A stretch of 64,000 bases of DNA, taken from JBNKWA01 sp050299555. Its GTDB lineage: Bacteria; Pseudomonadota; Alphaproteobacteria; Rhodobacterales; Rhodobacteraceae. Made by a program: the position numbers and the translations under genes. Below, piece by piece: positions 1 through 7,646 of the stretch (position 1 is the first letter of the stretch; each line of letters starts with the position of its first letter). Location: the NCBI GenBank assembly GCA_050299555.1, contig JBNKWA010000019.1, positions 1 to 64,000 of the forward strand, read 5' to 3'. Under the pieces are notes generated by a model that did no database searches, had not been told where the DNA came from, and saw only the letters and a program-made list of their open reading frames with translations.

Positions 1-25
1 GGGGGGGGGGGGGTGGGGGGGGGGG
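1..25. other. G-homopolymer at the window edge
   Basis: Bases 1-25 are all G except one T. This is unlike the rest of the window. It sits at the very start and directly abuts a repeat-element fragment, so it may be a sequencing or assembly artefact at a contig end rather than real sequence. Confidence 0.6.
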
Positions 26-121
26 CCTGCGGCCCGGGCGCGCGTTCCAGGACCGTCCCCAAACCGTCCCCACGCGATTCCGCACGATTTCAGCACCTTG
101 ACCCACCGTCCCCATGGGGAC
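26..121 (-). repeat. GTCCCCATGGGGAC repeat, one unit, minus orientation
   Basis: Read on the minus strand, this starts with GTCCCCATGGGGAC (121 to 108), followed by GGTGGGTCAAGGTGCTG, a GTGGGGAC block and a TGGGGAC block. This is the same order and spacing as the units at 21.7-21.95 kb and 47.3-47.5 kb. The element is cut by the window start. No terminal A+T-rich module is visible here. Confidence 0.8.
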
Positions 122-256
122 GCTCTGGAATCGTCCACCGCCGGGCCCCATTTCACCGAAACTGTGGCGATCCCAACAGTGCCGGGCCGGGCAATGGCGC
201 ATCTTCATCGGCAGCAAGAGGCGGCAGCACGCCGCCCCCGTGAAGGAGAAGGACCA

Positions 257-367
257 ATGCGCGCCAAGCCGATCGTCCGCATCCCCGCCCGCATCCATTA
301 CCCCGCCCCCCGGCCCGGACCCCGGATGCCCACCACCTGGCGTTTCACCGACTACGCGATGCTCTGA
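257..367 (+). CDS. possible small Pro/Arg-rich peptide (36 aa)
   Basis: A 36-residue frame starts with ATG at 257, 3 nt after a purine-rich AAGGAGAAGGA tract (243-253) that reads as a good ribosome binding site. The peptide is basic and proline-rich (it includes PAPRPGPRMP). A small hairpin (GGCGGC/GCCGCC, 220-236) lies just upstream. No family is recognised. The rest of 122-472 shows no other gene-like signal. G+C-rich DNA gives many chance frames, so this call rests mainly on the Shine-Dalgarno match. Confidence 0.3.
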   Translation: MRAKPIVRIPARIHYPAPRPGPRMPTTWRFTDYAML

Positions 368-408
368 CCGGTCGCTGCCGTTCGGGGATGGCTGCCGGCC
401 CGAATCCC

Positions 409-422
409 GTCCCCATGGGGAC
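409..422. repeat. isolated GTCCCCATGGGGAC palindrome
   Basis: A perfect copy of the 14-bp palindrome that anchors the intergenic repeat family. The downstream GGGTCAAG and GTGGGGAC blocks are not recognisable around it, so it is an isolated or decayed copy upstream of the first cold-shock gene. Confidence 0.7.
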
Positions 423-472
423 GCCAATTCGGGCCCGGAACCGCCGGGTCAACTCGGGCGCGTACCGACCGG

Positions 473-626
473 CTTGATTTCTGCCGCAAAATCGCCGATA
501 TCCCGCCCCGCTAGGACGAAACTATCGACCACACTGTCTCCCGCAAGGCGCAGTCACTCGATCTTCCTCTGACTGGCCAGGCCTGCAGCACTCCCGCCGG
601 CAGGTACGCAAACAGGAGACATCACG
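473..626 (+). promoter_or_regulatory. promoter and 5' leader of the first cold-shock gene
   Basis: TTGATT at 474-479 and a weak GATATC at 497-502 (17-bp spacing) form a possible promoter. Bases 521-600 are identical over 80 nt to 954-1033, the leader of the second cold-shock gene. A ribosome binding site AGGAG lies shortly before the ATG at 627. A long conserved leader is typical of cspA-type mRNAs, where the 5' UTR folding senses temperature. That role here is inferred from the duplication and the gene family. Confidence 0.55.
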
Positions 627-836
627 ATGGCCAAGGGCACCGTGAAATGGTTCAACGCCACCAAGGGTTTCGGTTTCATCGAACCCGAGGGCGGCAGCAA
701 GGACGTCTTTGTCCACATCTCGGCGGTCGAGCGCGCCGGCCTCAGCTCGCTGAACGACGGTCAGAAGGTGACCTTCGATCTCGAGCGCGGACGCGACAAC
801 CGCGAGTCGGCCACCAACCTGGCGCTGGTCGACTAA
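627..836 (+). CDS. CspA-family cold-shock protein (copy 1)
   Basis: This 69-aa single cold-shock domain has the RNP1-type motif KGFGFIEP and the RNP2-type motif VFVHISAVE. It spans almost exactly the usual CspA length. The family binds single-stranded RNA or DNA in the cytoplasm and acts as an RNA chaperone. The gene lies in tandem with a second copy at 1062, and 56 of 69 residues are the same. The shared leader shows that the pair arose by duplication of a complete transcription unit. Whether it is cold-induced, growth-phase regulated or constitutive cannot be told from sequence. Confidence 0.95.
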   Translation: MAKGTVKWFNATKGFGFIEPEGGSKDVFVHISAVERAGLSSLNDGQKVTFDLERGRDNRESATNLALVD

Positions 837-877
837 GGCGCGCCAGCCGCATTCGGACGAACTGCCCGAACAGACGC

Positions 878-906
878 GAGAGGCGAGCCATGGCGGCTCG
901 CCTCTC
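878..906 (+). terminator. hairpin terminator between the two cold-shock genes
   Basis: A perfect 12-bp stem, GAGAGGCGAGCC (878-889) with GGCTCGCCTCTC (895-906), has a 5-nt loop. Only TT follows, so it is at best a weak intrinsic terminator. It abuts the TTGATT of the next promoter (907-912), so termination of copy 1 and initiation of copy 2 are tightly packed. Confidence 0.6.
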
Positions 907-1061
907 TTGATTCTTGCCGCGAAATCGCCAGAATCGGGGGCCGCTAGGACACGACTATCGACCACACTGTCTCCCGCAAGGCGCAGTCACTCGATCTTCC
1001 TCTGACTGGCCAGGCCTGCAGCACTCCCGCCGGGCAGGCACGCAAACAGGAGACAGTCACG
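907..1061 (+). promoter_or_regulatory. promoter and 5' leader of the second cold-shock gene
   Basis: TTGATT (907-912) and AGAATC (930-935) match the layout of the first copy with 17-bp spacing. The 80-nt block 954-1033 is identical to 521-600. A few changes follow before the shared ACGCAAACAGGAGAC and the ATG at 1062. Confidence 0.55.
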
Positions 1062-1271
1062 ATGGCCAAGGGCACCGTGAAATGGTTCAACTCCACCAAG
1101 GGCTATGGCTTTATCGAGCCCGAGGGCGGCAGCAAGGACATCTTCGTCCACATCTCGGCGGTCGAACGCGCCGGGCTGACCGGGCTGAAGGATGGCCAGA
1201 AGGTTGAGTTCGACCTCGAATCCGGCCGTGACGGTCGCCAGTCGGCTGGCAACCTGGTTCTGATCGACTGA
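1062..1271 (+). CDS. CspA-family cold-shock protein (copy 2)
   Basis: A 69-aa cold-shock domain protein with KGYGFIEP and IFVHISAVE as its two nucleic-acid-binding motifs. It differs from copy 1 at 13 positions, mostly in the C-terminal half. AGGAGAC precedes the start. The divergence of the protein alongside an unchanged leader suggests the leader is under selection or has been homogenised by recombination. It ends before a short hairpin and a convergent dodecin gene. Confidence 0.95.
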   Translation: MAKGTVKWFNSTKGYGFIEPEGGSKDIFVHISAVERAGLTGLKDGQKVEFDLESGRDGRQSAGNLVLID

Positions 1272-1287
1272 GGCCGGCCACGTCGAC

Positions 1288-1309
1288 GTGGAGCGGCCAA
1301 CCGCTCCAC
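1288..1309. terminator. hairpin between csp copy 2 and dodecin
   Basis: A 9-bp perfect stem GTGGAGCGG / CCGCTCCAC with loop CCAA lies between convergent genes. There is no U-tract on either strand. It could act as a shared 3' end structure. Confidence 0.5.
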
Positions 1310-1325
1310 GCGCTTGACCTCCGCC

Positions 1326-1529
1326 TCAATCGTTGAGGACGAAGGTCACCTTCATGTTGACGCGGTACTCGGAGATCTTGCCGTCCTTGACCGTGACCTT
1401 CATGTCCTGAATCCAGGCGCCTTCGACATTCTTCAGTGTCTTCGAGGCACGCTCGATCCCGGTATTGAGCGCGTCTTCGAAACTTACCGACGAGGCGGCC
1501 GTGATTTCGGTTACCCGTGCGACTGACAT
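1326..1529 (-). CDS. dodecin family flavin-binding protein
   Basis: The 67-aa product has the dodecin size and pattern. It starts MSVARVTEI, continues with SFEDALNTGIERASKTLKNV and the Trp of GAWIQD that stacks on the flavin, and ends in the strands around YRVNMKVTFVLN. Dodecins form hollow 12-mers that store or buffer flavins (FMN or riboflavin) in the cytoplasm. The start at 1529 is favoured because a strong AGGGAGGA lies just upstream and because it gives the exact family length. Frames extending further upstream have no support. Confidence 0.93.
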   Translation of the reverse strand: MSVARVTEITAASSVSFEDALNTGIERASKTLKNVEGAWIQDMKVTVKDGKISEYRVNMKVTFVLND

Positions 1530-1588
1530 AGCGTCCTCCCTTTCTGATTGAACGGCCCAGCCTATCGCGTCGCGGACGCGGGGTCGAA

Positions 1589-2191
1589 TCAGGCTGCGGT
1601 GACCGCCAGCAGCCCGGTCGGTGCAGGCACGGTCAGCCGCCGTGCTTCCGCCTCGGTCCCGTCTAGCCAGCTCCCCCAAGCCTCGTCGGGGAGGATCACC
1701 GGCATGCGGTCATGGCAGGGTGCGATGTCCGCGTTCGGCGCGCAGGTGACGGTCGCCAGTTGCGCCAGCTCGATTCCGCCCGGGCCCTGCCAAAGGTCCC
1801 AGATGGCCGCGAAGGCAAGCACCGGCCGGTGCGGCGCGGCGATCTGCCAACGGGTCTTTCGTCTTTTCTCTCCGGTCCACTCGTACCAGCCGCTGACCGG
1901 CAGGATAGCCCGCCGGACGCCGTCGAAAGCCGATTTGTCGAACACGGTTTCGGAACGGGCGTTGACGATCGTTTCCAGCACCGGGCGCCCACGGGCATTG
2001 CGCCGGCCGACCGGAATCATCCCCCAACGCATGGCCAGAAGCCGATGCGGAGTGCCGCCGACGATCGCATGGACAGGCTCGCCGGGCGCTGCGTCCATGC
2101 GCGGACCGGGATCGTCCGGCAGGGCACCGCTTACGCCAAATCTGTCGGCTAGTTCGCTCAGGCTTTCGCGAAGGAAGAACCGTCCGGGCAT
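1589..2191 (-). CDS. SRAP (YedK/HMCES) family protein with Pro2 in place of Cys2
   Basis: This 200-aa protein matches the SOS-response-associated peptidase (SRAP) family, which shields abasic sites in single-stranded DNA by cross-linking through an N-terminal Cys2. The other active-site positions fit E. coli YedK: Asn77 in NARSE, Glu104 in GWYEW and His160 in HDRMPVIL. The protein begins MPGRFFL where the family has MCGR, because codon 2 is CCC. The start at 2191 follows the family start. An in-frame TTG 32 codons upstream would add a tail that blocks the N-terminus. It is either an inactive paralogue or one that uses the N-terminal proline amine. Confidence 0.85.
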   Translation of the reverse strand: MPGRFFLRESLSELADRFGVSGALPDDPGPRMDAAPGEPVHAIVGGTPHRLLAMRWGMIPVGRRNARGRPVLETIVNARSETVFDKSAFDGVRRAILPVSGWYEWTGEKRRKTRWQIAAPHRPVLAFAAIWDLWQGPGGIELAQLATVTCAPNADIAPCHDRMPVILPDEAWGSWLDGTEAEARRLTVPAPTGLLAVTAA

Positions 2192-2365
2192 GGGGCCCAC
2201 ATTAGCCGGGCATGGCAATGCCGTCACGCAACCTGCGCGCGCATGCTCCGCGGCAGCGGTAGTCCAAAGGGCGCAAACTTGTGACAATTGTCGGTTTCAT
2301 GGGTGCTTTACCTTCACGGCGCCGGGTCCCGCCGCTAGTGTGCGCCGACCGGGAGAGGGGGCAGC

Positions 2366-2390
2366 AACGGCCTGTTTTGGACCGGCCGTT
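2366..2390. promoter_or_regulatory. inverted repeat upstream of the RTX gene
   Basis: AACGGCC (2366-2372) and GGCCGTT (2384-2390) are separated by 11 bp, 30 bp upstream of the RTX start. This may be an operator or a hairpin in the leader; neither is proven. Confidence 0.3.
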
Positions 2391-2419
2391 TAACAAGTGG
2401 TGGCTGTGGGGACACAATA

Positions 2420-4282
2420 ATGGCAGTGACGAGCATTACCTTTGACTTGACCGGTAGTGGCAACGCCGCATCACCGTTGGTTCTCAGTGACAGCGGCGTT
2501 ACGGTATCGATCACCTCCGGCCTGTACCTGACCACGGATTTCGAGGTCTACGAGAATACGCCGCAGCTCAACCGGACCGCTGATGGTCTGGGCATGCTCA
2601 ATCCCTACGGGGACCTGGAAACCGGCATCGACGGCGACGGCAAGCGCGAAGTCGCAATCTTCAGCTTCAGCGAGGTGGTTCACGTCGTTGGCGTGACAAT
2701 GGTCCCGCTATCGGATCGTGCGGACGACGCTTCGCCGATCGAGGACACCAACTTCCGCGTGTTCAGCGACGACCTGGCCGGAGTTCTTCCCAACCGGCAG
2801 ATCGATCCCACGGGCAACGATATCGACATCGTTGCCGATGTCATGGGCATTGGCGCCGACCGATACACCGACCATTTCAGGATCACGTCGATCACAATAG
2901 AGGTCGACACCGAGAACTTCGCTGGCGACGACCTGTTCACTGTGGCCGAAGGCGGGGCTGAGGACTTCGACCTTTTGTCCAATGACGCCGGTCTGGTCGA
3001 AATCACGTCCGTTGACACATCCGGGCTGCAGGGCGCCGTCACCATCGACCCCGACGGGCTGGGCGTGCACTACGACCAGCAGGACGCGTTTCTTGCCCTG
3101 AAGAAGGGCCAGACCGGTACCGACACGTTCAGCTATACGGCCGAAGATGCGGACGGGTTCAGCTTCACCGCCAGCGTCACGGTTCGGATCCTTGGTGAGG
3201 ACTCGATCATCAACGGCACGTCCGGGGCCGAAACGATAGACGGCACCATCGTCGAGGACCTGATCCAGGCCCGGGGGGGCAGCGACCTTGTCCGCGGCAA
3301 CGCCGGCAGCGACACCGTCTTGGCCGGCAGCGGCAACGATACGGTCTTCGCTGGTGACGGTGACGATTCGGTTCTCGGCGCCGCCGGTGACGACAGCCTG
3401 CTTGGCAGCAGCGGCGACGACGAACTTTATGGCCGGGCCGGTGCCGACGTGATCAAGGGTGGCAACGATAACGACACCGTGGATGGCGGAACGGGAACCG
3501 ACCGGCTGCTGGGAGGCAGCGGCGATGACAGCATCCTCGGTGGGGCCCACAACGACACCCTGTTCGGTGGCAGCGGCAACGACACGCTGCAGGGCGACAC
3601 CGGTGACGATTCAATGGCGGGCGGCAGCGGGGACGACACCTATGTGGTCGACAGCGTCGGCGACATCGTCGACGAAGGCGTCGATCACGGCGAGGACGAG
3701 GTGATTGCATTTATCGACTTCATCCTTGGCGCGAATTTGGAGAATCTGACGCTGCAGACCGGCGTTCGCTCTGGCAAGGGCAACGAGCTTGCCAACCGGA
3801 TCGTTGGCACGGATTTGGGAAATGCGTTGTCGGGCTTTGCCGGCGACGACACGCTGGAGGGGCATGACGGTCGAGACCGGCTCTATGGTGGCGAGGACGA
3901 CGATGTCATTCTCGGAGGGAGCGGCAAGGACTGGCTGCGCGGCGGCGATGGCCGGGACCGGCTGCAGGGCGACGAGGGCGCCGATACCTTTGCCTTCGCC
4001 GAGATGGGCGTCGACAACCGCGACTTCGTTGTGGATTTTGTGAGCGGCGAGGACCGGATCGGCCTGTCGGCAGAGTTCTTCGGGCTGGACGCTGGCGCGC
4101 TGACCGAGGACCGTTTCGCCCTGTTGGGTGGGGCCGTGGACAGCACCGACCGGATCTTTCTGGACGAGGCCACGGGCCGCCTGTTCTACGACTCCGATGG
4201 GCCGGGTGGCGCGTCGCGCACTCTGATTGCAGATTTTGGCGATGGTACTGCATTGGAGTTGAGCGACATCTTCGTCTTTTGA
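2420..4282 (+). CDS. RTX (hemolysin-type) calcium-binding protein
   Basis: The product is 620 aa. The first ~180 residues are an unrecognised beta-rich region. Residues ~185-275 resemble the tandem cadherin-like folds of large adhesins (DTFSYTAEDADGFSF). From ~280 to ~560 there are about fifteen GGxGxDxx nonapeptides in two blocks, split by a spacer with ILGANLENLTL. Such repeats bind Ca2+ and fold after export through a type I secretion channel, whose uncleaved signal lies at the C-terminus. The end here (DFGDGTALELSDIFVF) has the usual acidic and hydrophobic character. No protease or lipase motif was seen. No ABC/MFP export genes lie nearby. An extracellular or surface structural role is inferred. 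Confidence 0.9.
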   Translation: MAVTSITFDLTGSGNAASPLVLSDSGVTVSITSGLYLTTDFEVYENTPQLNRTADGLGMLNPYGDLETGIDGDGKREVAIFSFSEVVHVVGVTMVPLSDRADDASPIEDTNFRVFSDDLAGVLPNRQIDPTGNDIDIVADVMGIGADRYTDHFRITSITIEVDTENFAGDDLFTVAEGGAEDFDLLSNDAGLVEITSVDTSGLQGAVTIDPDGLGVHYDQQDAFLALKKGQTGTDTFSYTAEDADGFSFTASVTVRILGEDSIINGTSGAETIDGTIVEDLIQARGGSDLVRGNAGSDTVLAGSGNDTVFAGDGDDSVLGAAGDDSLLGSSGDDELYGRAGADVIKGGNDNDTVDGGTGTDRLLGGSGDDSILGGAHNDTLFGGSGNDTLQGDTGDDSMAGGSGDDTYVVDSVGDIVDEGVDHGEDEVIAFIDFILGANLENLTLQTGVRSGKGNELANRIVGTDLGNALSGFAGDDTLEGHDGRDRLYGGEDDDVILGGSGKDWLRGGDGRDRLQGDEGADTFAFAEMGVDNRDFVVDFVSGEDRIGLSAEFFGLDAGALTEDRFALLGGAVDSTDRIFLDEATGRLFYDSDGPGGASRTLIADFGDGTALELSDIFVF

Positions 4283-4591
4283 CGATCGATGGCGTCGCCA
4301 GGGTAGGGCAACCGGCGCCCAGGGTTCTGCCAATTCGGTGTCGCCCCTGAGGGCAAGGACGGCTGCGATGCGGCCCTCCCCTTGCGGTGGGTGGCGGTGG
4401 GGGAACCTACCTGGCCTTGGTCAGCCCGGCTTCTGGGTGGCGACTGGCGTGTGTCTTCTTGCCCGGAACCCTTCTCAAGGCGTGCGCGGCAATGGCACAG
4501 CCCCCACCGTGCGGCGGTGACGATCAGGGCAGTGTGCTCTGGCCTTCGTGCGCGCGGTGATGTCTCTGCGCCTTTATATGCAGGCGCGCGG

Positions 4592-4659
4592 CGTCCCCAC
4601 CCGCGTTAACACTTTTATCGTTTGCAATCAGTGACTTGGATAGGCGTCCCCATGGGGAC
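4592..4659 (-). repeat. terminal module of the GTCCCCATGGGGAC repeat family
   Basis: On the minus strand this reads GTCCCCATGGGGAC (4659-4646), then CCAAGTCACTGATT, AACGATAAAAGTGTTAACGC, and ends in GGTGGGGACG. It matches the terminal modules at 22075 and 47562. It lies in the 479-bp gap between the convergent RTX gene and atpF. The rest of that gap (4283-4591, 4660-4761) holds no convincing gene. Confidence 0.85.
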
Positions 4660-4761
4660 ACCTGCCAAGACGCCGAGTTACGCCCCGTTTTCCAGCCTTG
4701 CGGTGCGGTTCTGGGGTGTCTCCGGGGCGTCCGAACGGGGACGCGTATGGTCGGCCCCTGG

Positions 4762-5286
4762 CTAGTGCAGCTTCTCGCCGACGGTCTTGATTGCGTCGTC
4801 GATCAGCGCACTCTGCTCGGAGGCGCCCATCTTGCTGCCGATCACCTCGGCGGCGGCAGCGATGGCCAGCGTCACGGCGCGGTCCTTGACGTCGCGCAGG
4901 GCCTGCGCCTCGGCCGAGGCGATCTGGTCTTCTGCTGCCTTCAGGCGCCGGTCGATGGACCGGGCGATGTCTTCGTGCGCTTGCTGGGCGGCCGCCTCGG
5001 CCTCGCTCTTGGCGGTGGCGATGATGTGCTCGACCTGCTCCTTGGCTTCCTTCTGCTTGCGCTCATAGGAGGCCAGCAGAGACTGCGCTTCCTCGCGCAG
5101 CGACCGCGCTTCGTCGAGCTCGGCCCGTATGCGGTCGGCGCGCTGGTCAAGCATGCCGCCGACCTTGCCGGGCACCTTTAGGTACACCAGCACGCCGACG
5201 AGGATCAGAAAGGCGATCGACACCACGAAGTCGGTGTTGTGAAGGCTGAAGAATGGTCCGCTCGCCAGAGGCAGGGTAATGGTCAT
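4762..5286 (-). CDS. atpF: F0F1 ATP synthase subunit b
   Basis: The product is 174 aa with one N-terminal membrane segment (about 20-40, VVSIAFLILVGVLVYL), then a long charged helix rich in Ala, Glu, Lys and Arg. This is the layout of the b subunit that forms the peripheral stalk joining F0 to F1. It is the last gene of the F0 operon, 4 nt after the b' gene. The F1 genes are not in the window, as is usual in alphaproteobacteria, where the F0 and F1 operons are separate. The gene runs convergent to the RTX gene across a repeat element. Confidence 0.95.
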   Translation of the reverse strand: MTITLPLASGPFFSLHNTDFVVSIAFLILVGVLVYLKVPGKVGGMLDQRADRIRAELDEARSLREEAQSLLASYERKQKEAKEQVEHIIATAKSEAEAAAQQAHEDIARSIDRRLKAAEDQIASAEAQALRDVKDRAVTLAIAAAAEVIGSKMGASEQSALIDDAIKTVGEKLH

Positions 5287-5290
5287 GAGC

Positions 5291-5812
5291 TCAGCCTTTC
5301 AGCAAGTTGCCAATGGCCGCCTGCACGGCCTTGGCATCGGCCGCGCCGGGCATGAGGGCCTTGACCAGTTCAGCGGCAGTGTCCGTTGCGACGGTCTGGA
5401 CCGATGCGGTGGCAGAGACCTTGATCTCGGTGATGCGTTTTTCCGACTCCGCCGCCCGCGCCGCGATTTCGGCATCGGCCTTGGCCAGTGCCGCATCGAG
5501 TTCCTTCTGGATCGAGGCGCGGGTCTCGGCGGCAATGCCCTGGGCGTCGGCTCGCGCGTCAGCAAGCGCCCTGTTATAGGCGGCTTCGGCCTCTTCGGCC
5601 TTTTGCTTCAGGTCCGCCGCGGCCTCGAGATCGTTGGCGATCGCTTCATGGCGATCGGCGATGACGTTGGCGATCCGCGGCAGAGCGATCTTGCTCAGCA
5701 CGTAATAAAGCACCACCATGGTGACGATCAGCCAGAAGATCAGGTTCGGCCAGAAGGCCAGATCCAGCTGCGGCATTCCCTGGTAATGTTCAGCGACGGC
5801 ATGCTCCATCAC
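5291..5812 (-). CDS. atpX: F0F1 ATP synthase subunit b'
   Basis: The product is 173 aa. After a short amphipathic start (MPQLDLAFWPN) comes one membrane helix (LIFWLIVTMVVLYYVL), then a coiled-coil stalk. The FWPN-LIFW pattern is typical of b', the second stalk subunit found in photosynthetic and alphaproteobacterial ATP synthases, which pairs with b. It lies between atpE and atpF, as in the Rhodobacter atpIBEXF operon. Confidence 0.94.
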   Translation of the reverse strand: MMEHAVAEHYQGMPQLDLAFWPNLIFWLIVTMVVLYYVLSKIALPRIANVIADRHEAIANDLEAAADLKQKAEEAEAAYNRALADARADAQGIAAETRASIQKELDAALAKADAEIAARAAESEKRITEIKVSATASVQTVATDTAAELVKALMPGAADAKAVQAAIGNLLKG

Positions 5813-5883
5813 CGGCTCCCTGCTGCCATTGCACGCGGCACGGCCCCCATGCGGCCGCGCCAGCCGATAAGGTCAGTCGCGCC

Positions 5884-6120
5884 TCAGAGCGCGAACATCA
5901 GCAGAAGCGCGACGAGGAACGAGAAGATCCCCAGCGCTTCCGAAAACGCAATGCCGATGAACATCGTGGCGGTCTGGCCCGGCGCGGCGGCCGGATTGCG
6001 CAGTGCGCCCGAGAGGTAGTTGCCGACCACGTGGCCCACGCCGACGGCGGCGCCGCCCATGCCGGTGCAGGCGAGGCCCGCGCCGATCAGCTTGCCCATG
6101 GTCTCGATATCGCCTTCCAT
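5884..6120 (-). CDS. atpE: F0F1 ATP synthase subunit c
   Basis: The 78-aa proteolipid has two hydrophobic helices. Helix 1 is rich in Gly/Ala (IGAGLACTGMGGAAVGVG), and the loop has RNP. Helix 2 carries the ion-binding Glu61 in FSEALGIF. No extra polar residues of the Na+ type are seen around it, so proton coupling is expected. It forms the rotating c-ring in the membrane. It sits between atpB and atpX, with 51 and 71 bp gaps. Confidence 0.97.
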   Translation of the reverse strand: MEGDIETMGKLIGAGLACTGMGGAAVGVGHVVGNYLSGALRNPAAAPGQTATMFIGIAFSEALGIFSFLVALLLMFAL

Positions 6121-6171
6121 GTGAGTGCTCCCTTTCTTGGAATGGCTGCGATTGCTGCGCTGAAGCGGACC

Positions 6172-6981
6172 TCAGTGGCCCGGATGCAGCGCGTCGTTGA
6201 GGTAGACGCAGGTCAGGATGGTGAAGACATACGCCTGGATCACTGTCACCAGCAGTTCCAGACCGTAGACCGCGACGATGCCGAACAGCGGGAAGACCGC
6301 AGCCACCCCCATGGCGCCGACGAAGCCCGCGAACACCTTGATGACCGCGTGACCGGCCATCATGTTGCCCATAAGTCGGATGGAGTGGCTGACCGGCCGC
6401 ACGAAATAAGAGATGAGCTCGATCAGAAACAGGATTGGCCGCAGCGGCCCTGGCGCCGACGACACCCAGAGCAGCTTGAAATAGCCCAGCCCGTTCTTGA
6501 CGAAGCCAATGACGGTGATGCTGATGAAGATCACCACGGCGAGGGTCGCCGTCACCGCCAGATGCGATGTGGTTGTGAAGCTCATTGGCAAAAGACCGAG
6601 CACGTTGGCGCAGGCCGTGAACATGAAGATGGTCATGATGTAGGGGAAGTATTTGAGCCCCTGCTTGCCGGCGATATCCTCGACCATCTTGTGCACGAAG
6701 CCATAGATGACCTCGGCGATCGACTGGCCGCGGCTGGGGACCAGCGCGCGGCCGCGTGTGGCCAGGATCAGCAGTGCCACGGTTGCGAGGATCGCCACGC
6801 CGAACCACAGTGTCGCGTTCGAGATCGTGTACCAGGCAACCTCACCGTCACCAAACAACGGCTTGACCACGAACTGGTCCATGGGATGAATGCTCAACCC
6901 GCCCTCGGCTGCGTGTCCGGCAGCATCTGCGGCGTGCCCTGCACCCTCGGCGGCATGCTCCGTCCCGGCGTCCTCTTCCAT
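6172..6981 (-). CDS. atpB: F0F1 ATP synthase subunit a
   Basis: The 269-aa integral membrane protein forms the proton half-channels beside the c-ring. The essential Arg is R202 in SHSIRLMGNMMAGH, and the last helices carry LELLVTVIQAYVFTIL. The first ~30 residues are an Ala/His/Gly-rich repeat-like tail that is not conserved in the family and probably lies outside the membrane. The usual LFAN is LMGN here, a mild variation. The gene follows atpI by 66 bp. Confidence 0.95.
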   Translation of the reverse strand: MEEDAGTEHAAEGAGHAADAAGHAAEGGLSIHPMDQFVVKPLFGDGEVAWYTISNATLWFGVAILATVALLILATRGRALVPSRGQSIAEVIYGFVHKMVEDIAGKQGLKYFPYIMTIFMFTACANVLGLLPMSFTTTSHLAVTATLAVVIFISITVIGFVKNGLGYFKLLWVSSAPGPLRPILFLIELISYFVRPVSHSIRLMGNMMAGHAVIKVFAGFVGAMGVAAVFPLFGIVAVYGLELLVTVIQAYVFTILTCVYLNDALHPGH

Positions 6982-7047
6982 ACTCCGCCTCTCGTCCCAA
7001 TCCGGCCGTTGCGTCCGGCCTCCCTGTCCGCGGCGCGTCCCCGCGCC

Positions 7048-7398
7048 TCAGTCGTCGTCGTCATCGGGCACCGACGGCGGCAGGCCCGATGTGGGCAACT
7101 TTTCCGCCTCGCGCCGCATCTCTGCCGCCGTCTGCATCATCACCCGCACGCCAGCCGCAAAGCCGAGCAGGCAAAACACCACCAGAAACAGCGGCAACGT
7201 CCCCAACAGCCAATCGAGGCCGTAGCCGATGCCGAACCCGAACGCCATGCCCGTTACGAGTTCGATAACCATCCGCCAGCCGTATCCGGCGACGGCATTC
7301 GTATAGTTCCGTCGCGGCGCCGGTTCTTGCGTCTTCCGCGCTGCCCTCAGGCGCGCGTCCAACTCCTGCAGCCGCTTCGGGTCCGGCGTCTCGGCCAT
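7048..7398 (-). CDS. atpI: ATP synthase subunit I (AtpI family)
   Basis: The product is 116 aa. It has a charged N-terminus, two hydrophobic helices (about 41-57 and 66-88, the second LPLFLVVFCLLGFAAGVRVMM), and an acidic Asp-rich tail. The WRMVIEL...GIGYGLDWLLGT pattern is the alphaproteobacterial AtpI signature. The protein helps assemble the c-ring but is not part of the mature enzyme. The start at 7398 is chosen because GAAAGGA lies upstream and the family begins with a short MxExPDP-like segment. A start 33 bp further upstream is possible. First gene of the F0 operon. Confidence 0.88.
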   Translation of the reverse strand: MAETPDPKRLQELDARLRAARKTQEPAPRRNYTNAVAGYGWRMVIELVTGMAFGFGIGYGLDWLLGTLPLFLVVFCLLGFAAGVRVMMQTAAEMRREAEKLPTSGLPPSVPDDDDD

Positions 7399-7646
7399 TG
7401 GACCGGTCCTTTCCGGAACGCCGCCGAGCATACTCGCACCCGGAGGAATTTCGGCCGGACACTAGGGGCGTGCAAGGGGGCTGTCAAGCGTCGCCGCGTA
7501 CATCGGCCATCCTGCATCTTATTGATTTTAAAGCGTATTCAATTTGCGTGGCGACCATGGTCCAGTGTAGAACACCACGCAGCCATGGCTTTCAATCTTT
7601 TAACCCAACGGTTGACGATTCACGCGGCAGGCGCCAATGCGAATGC

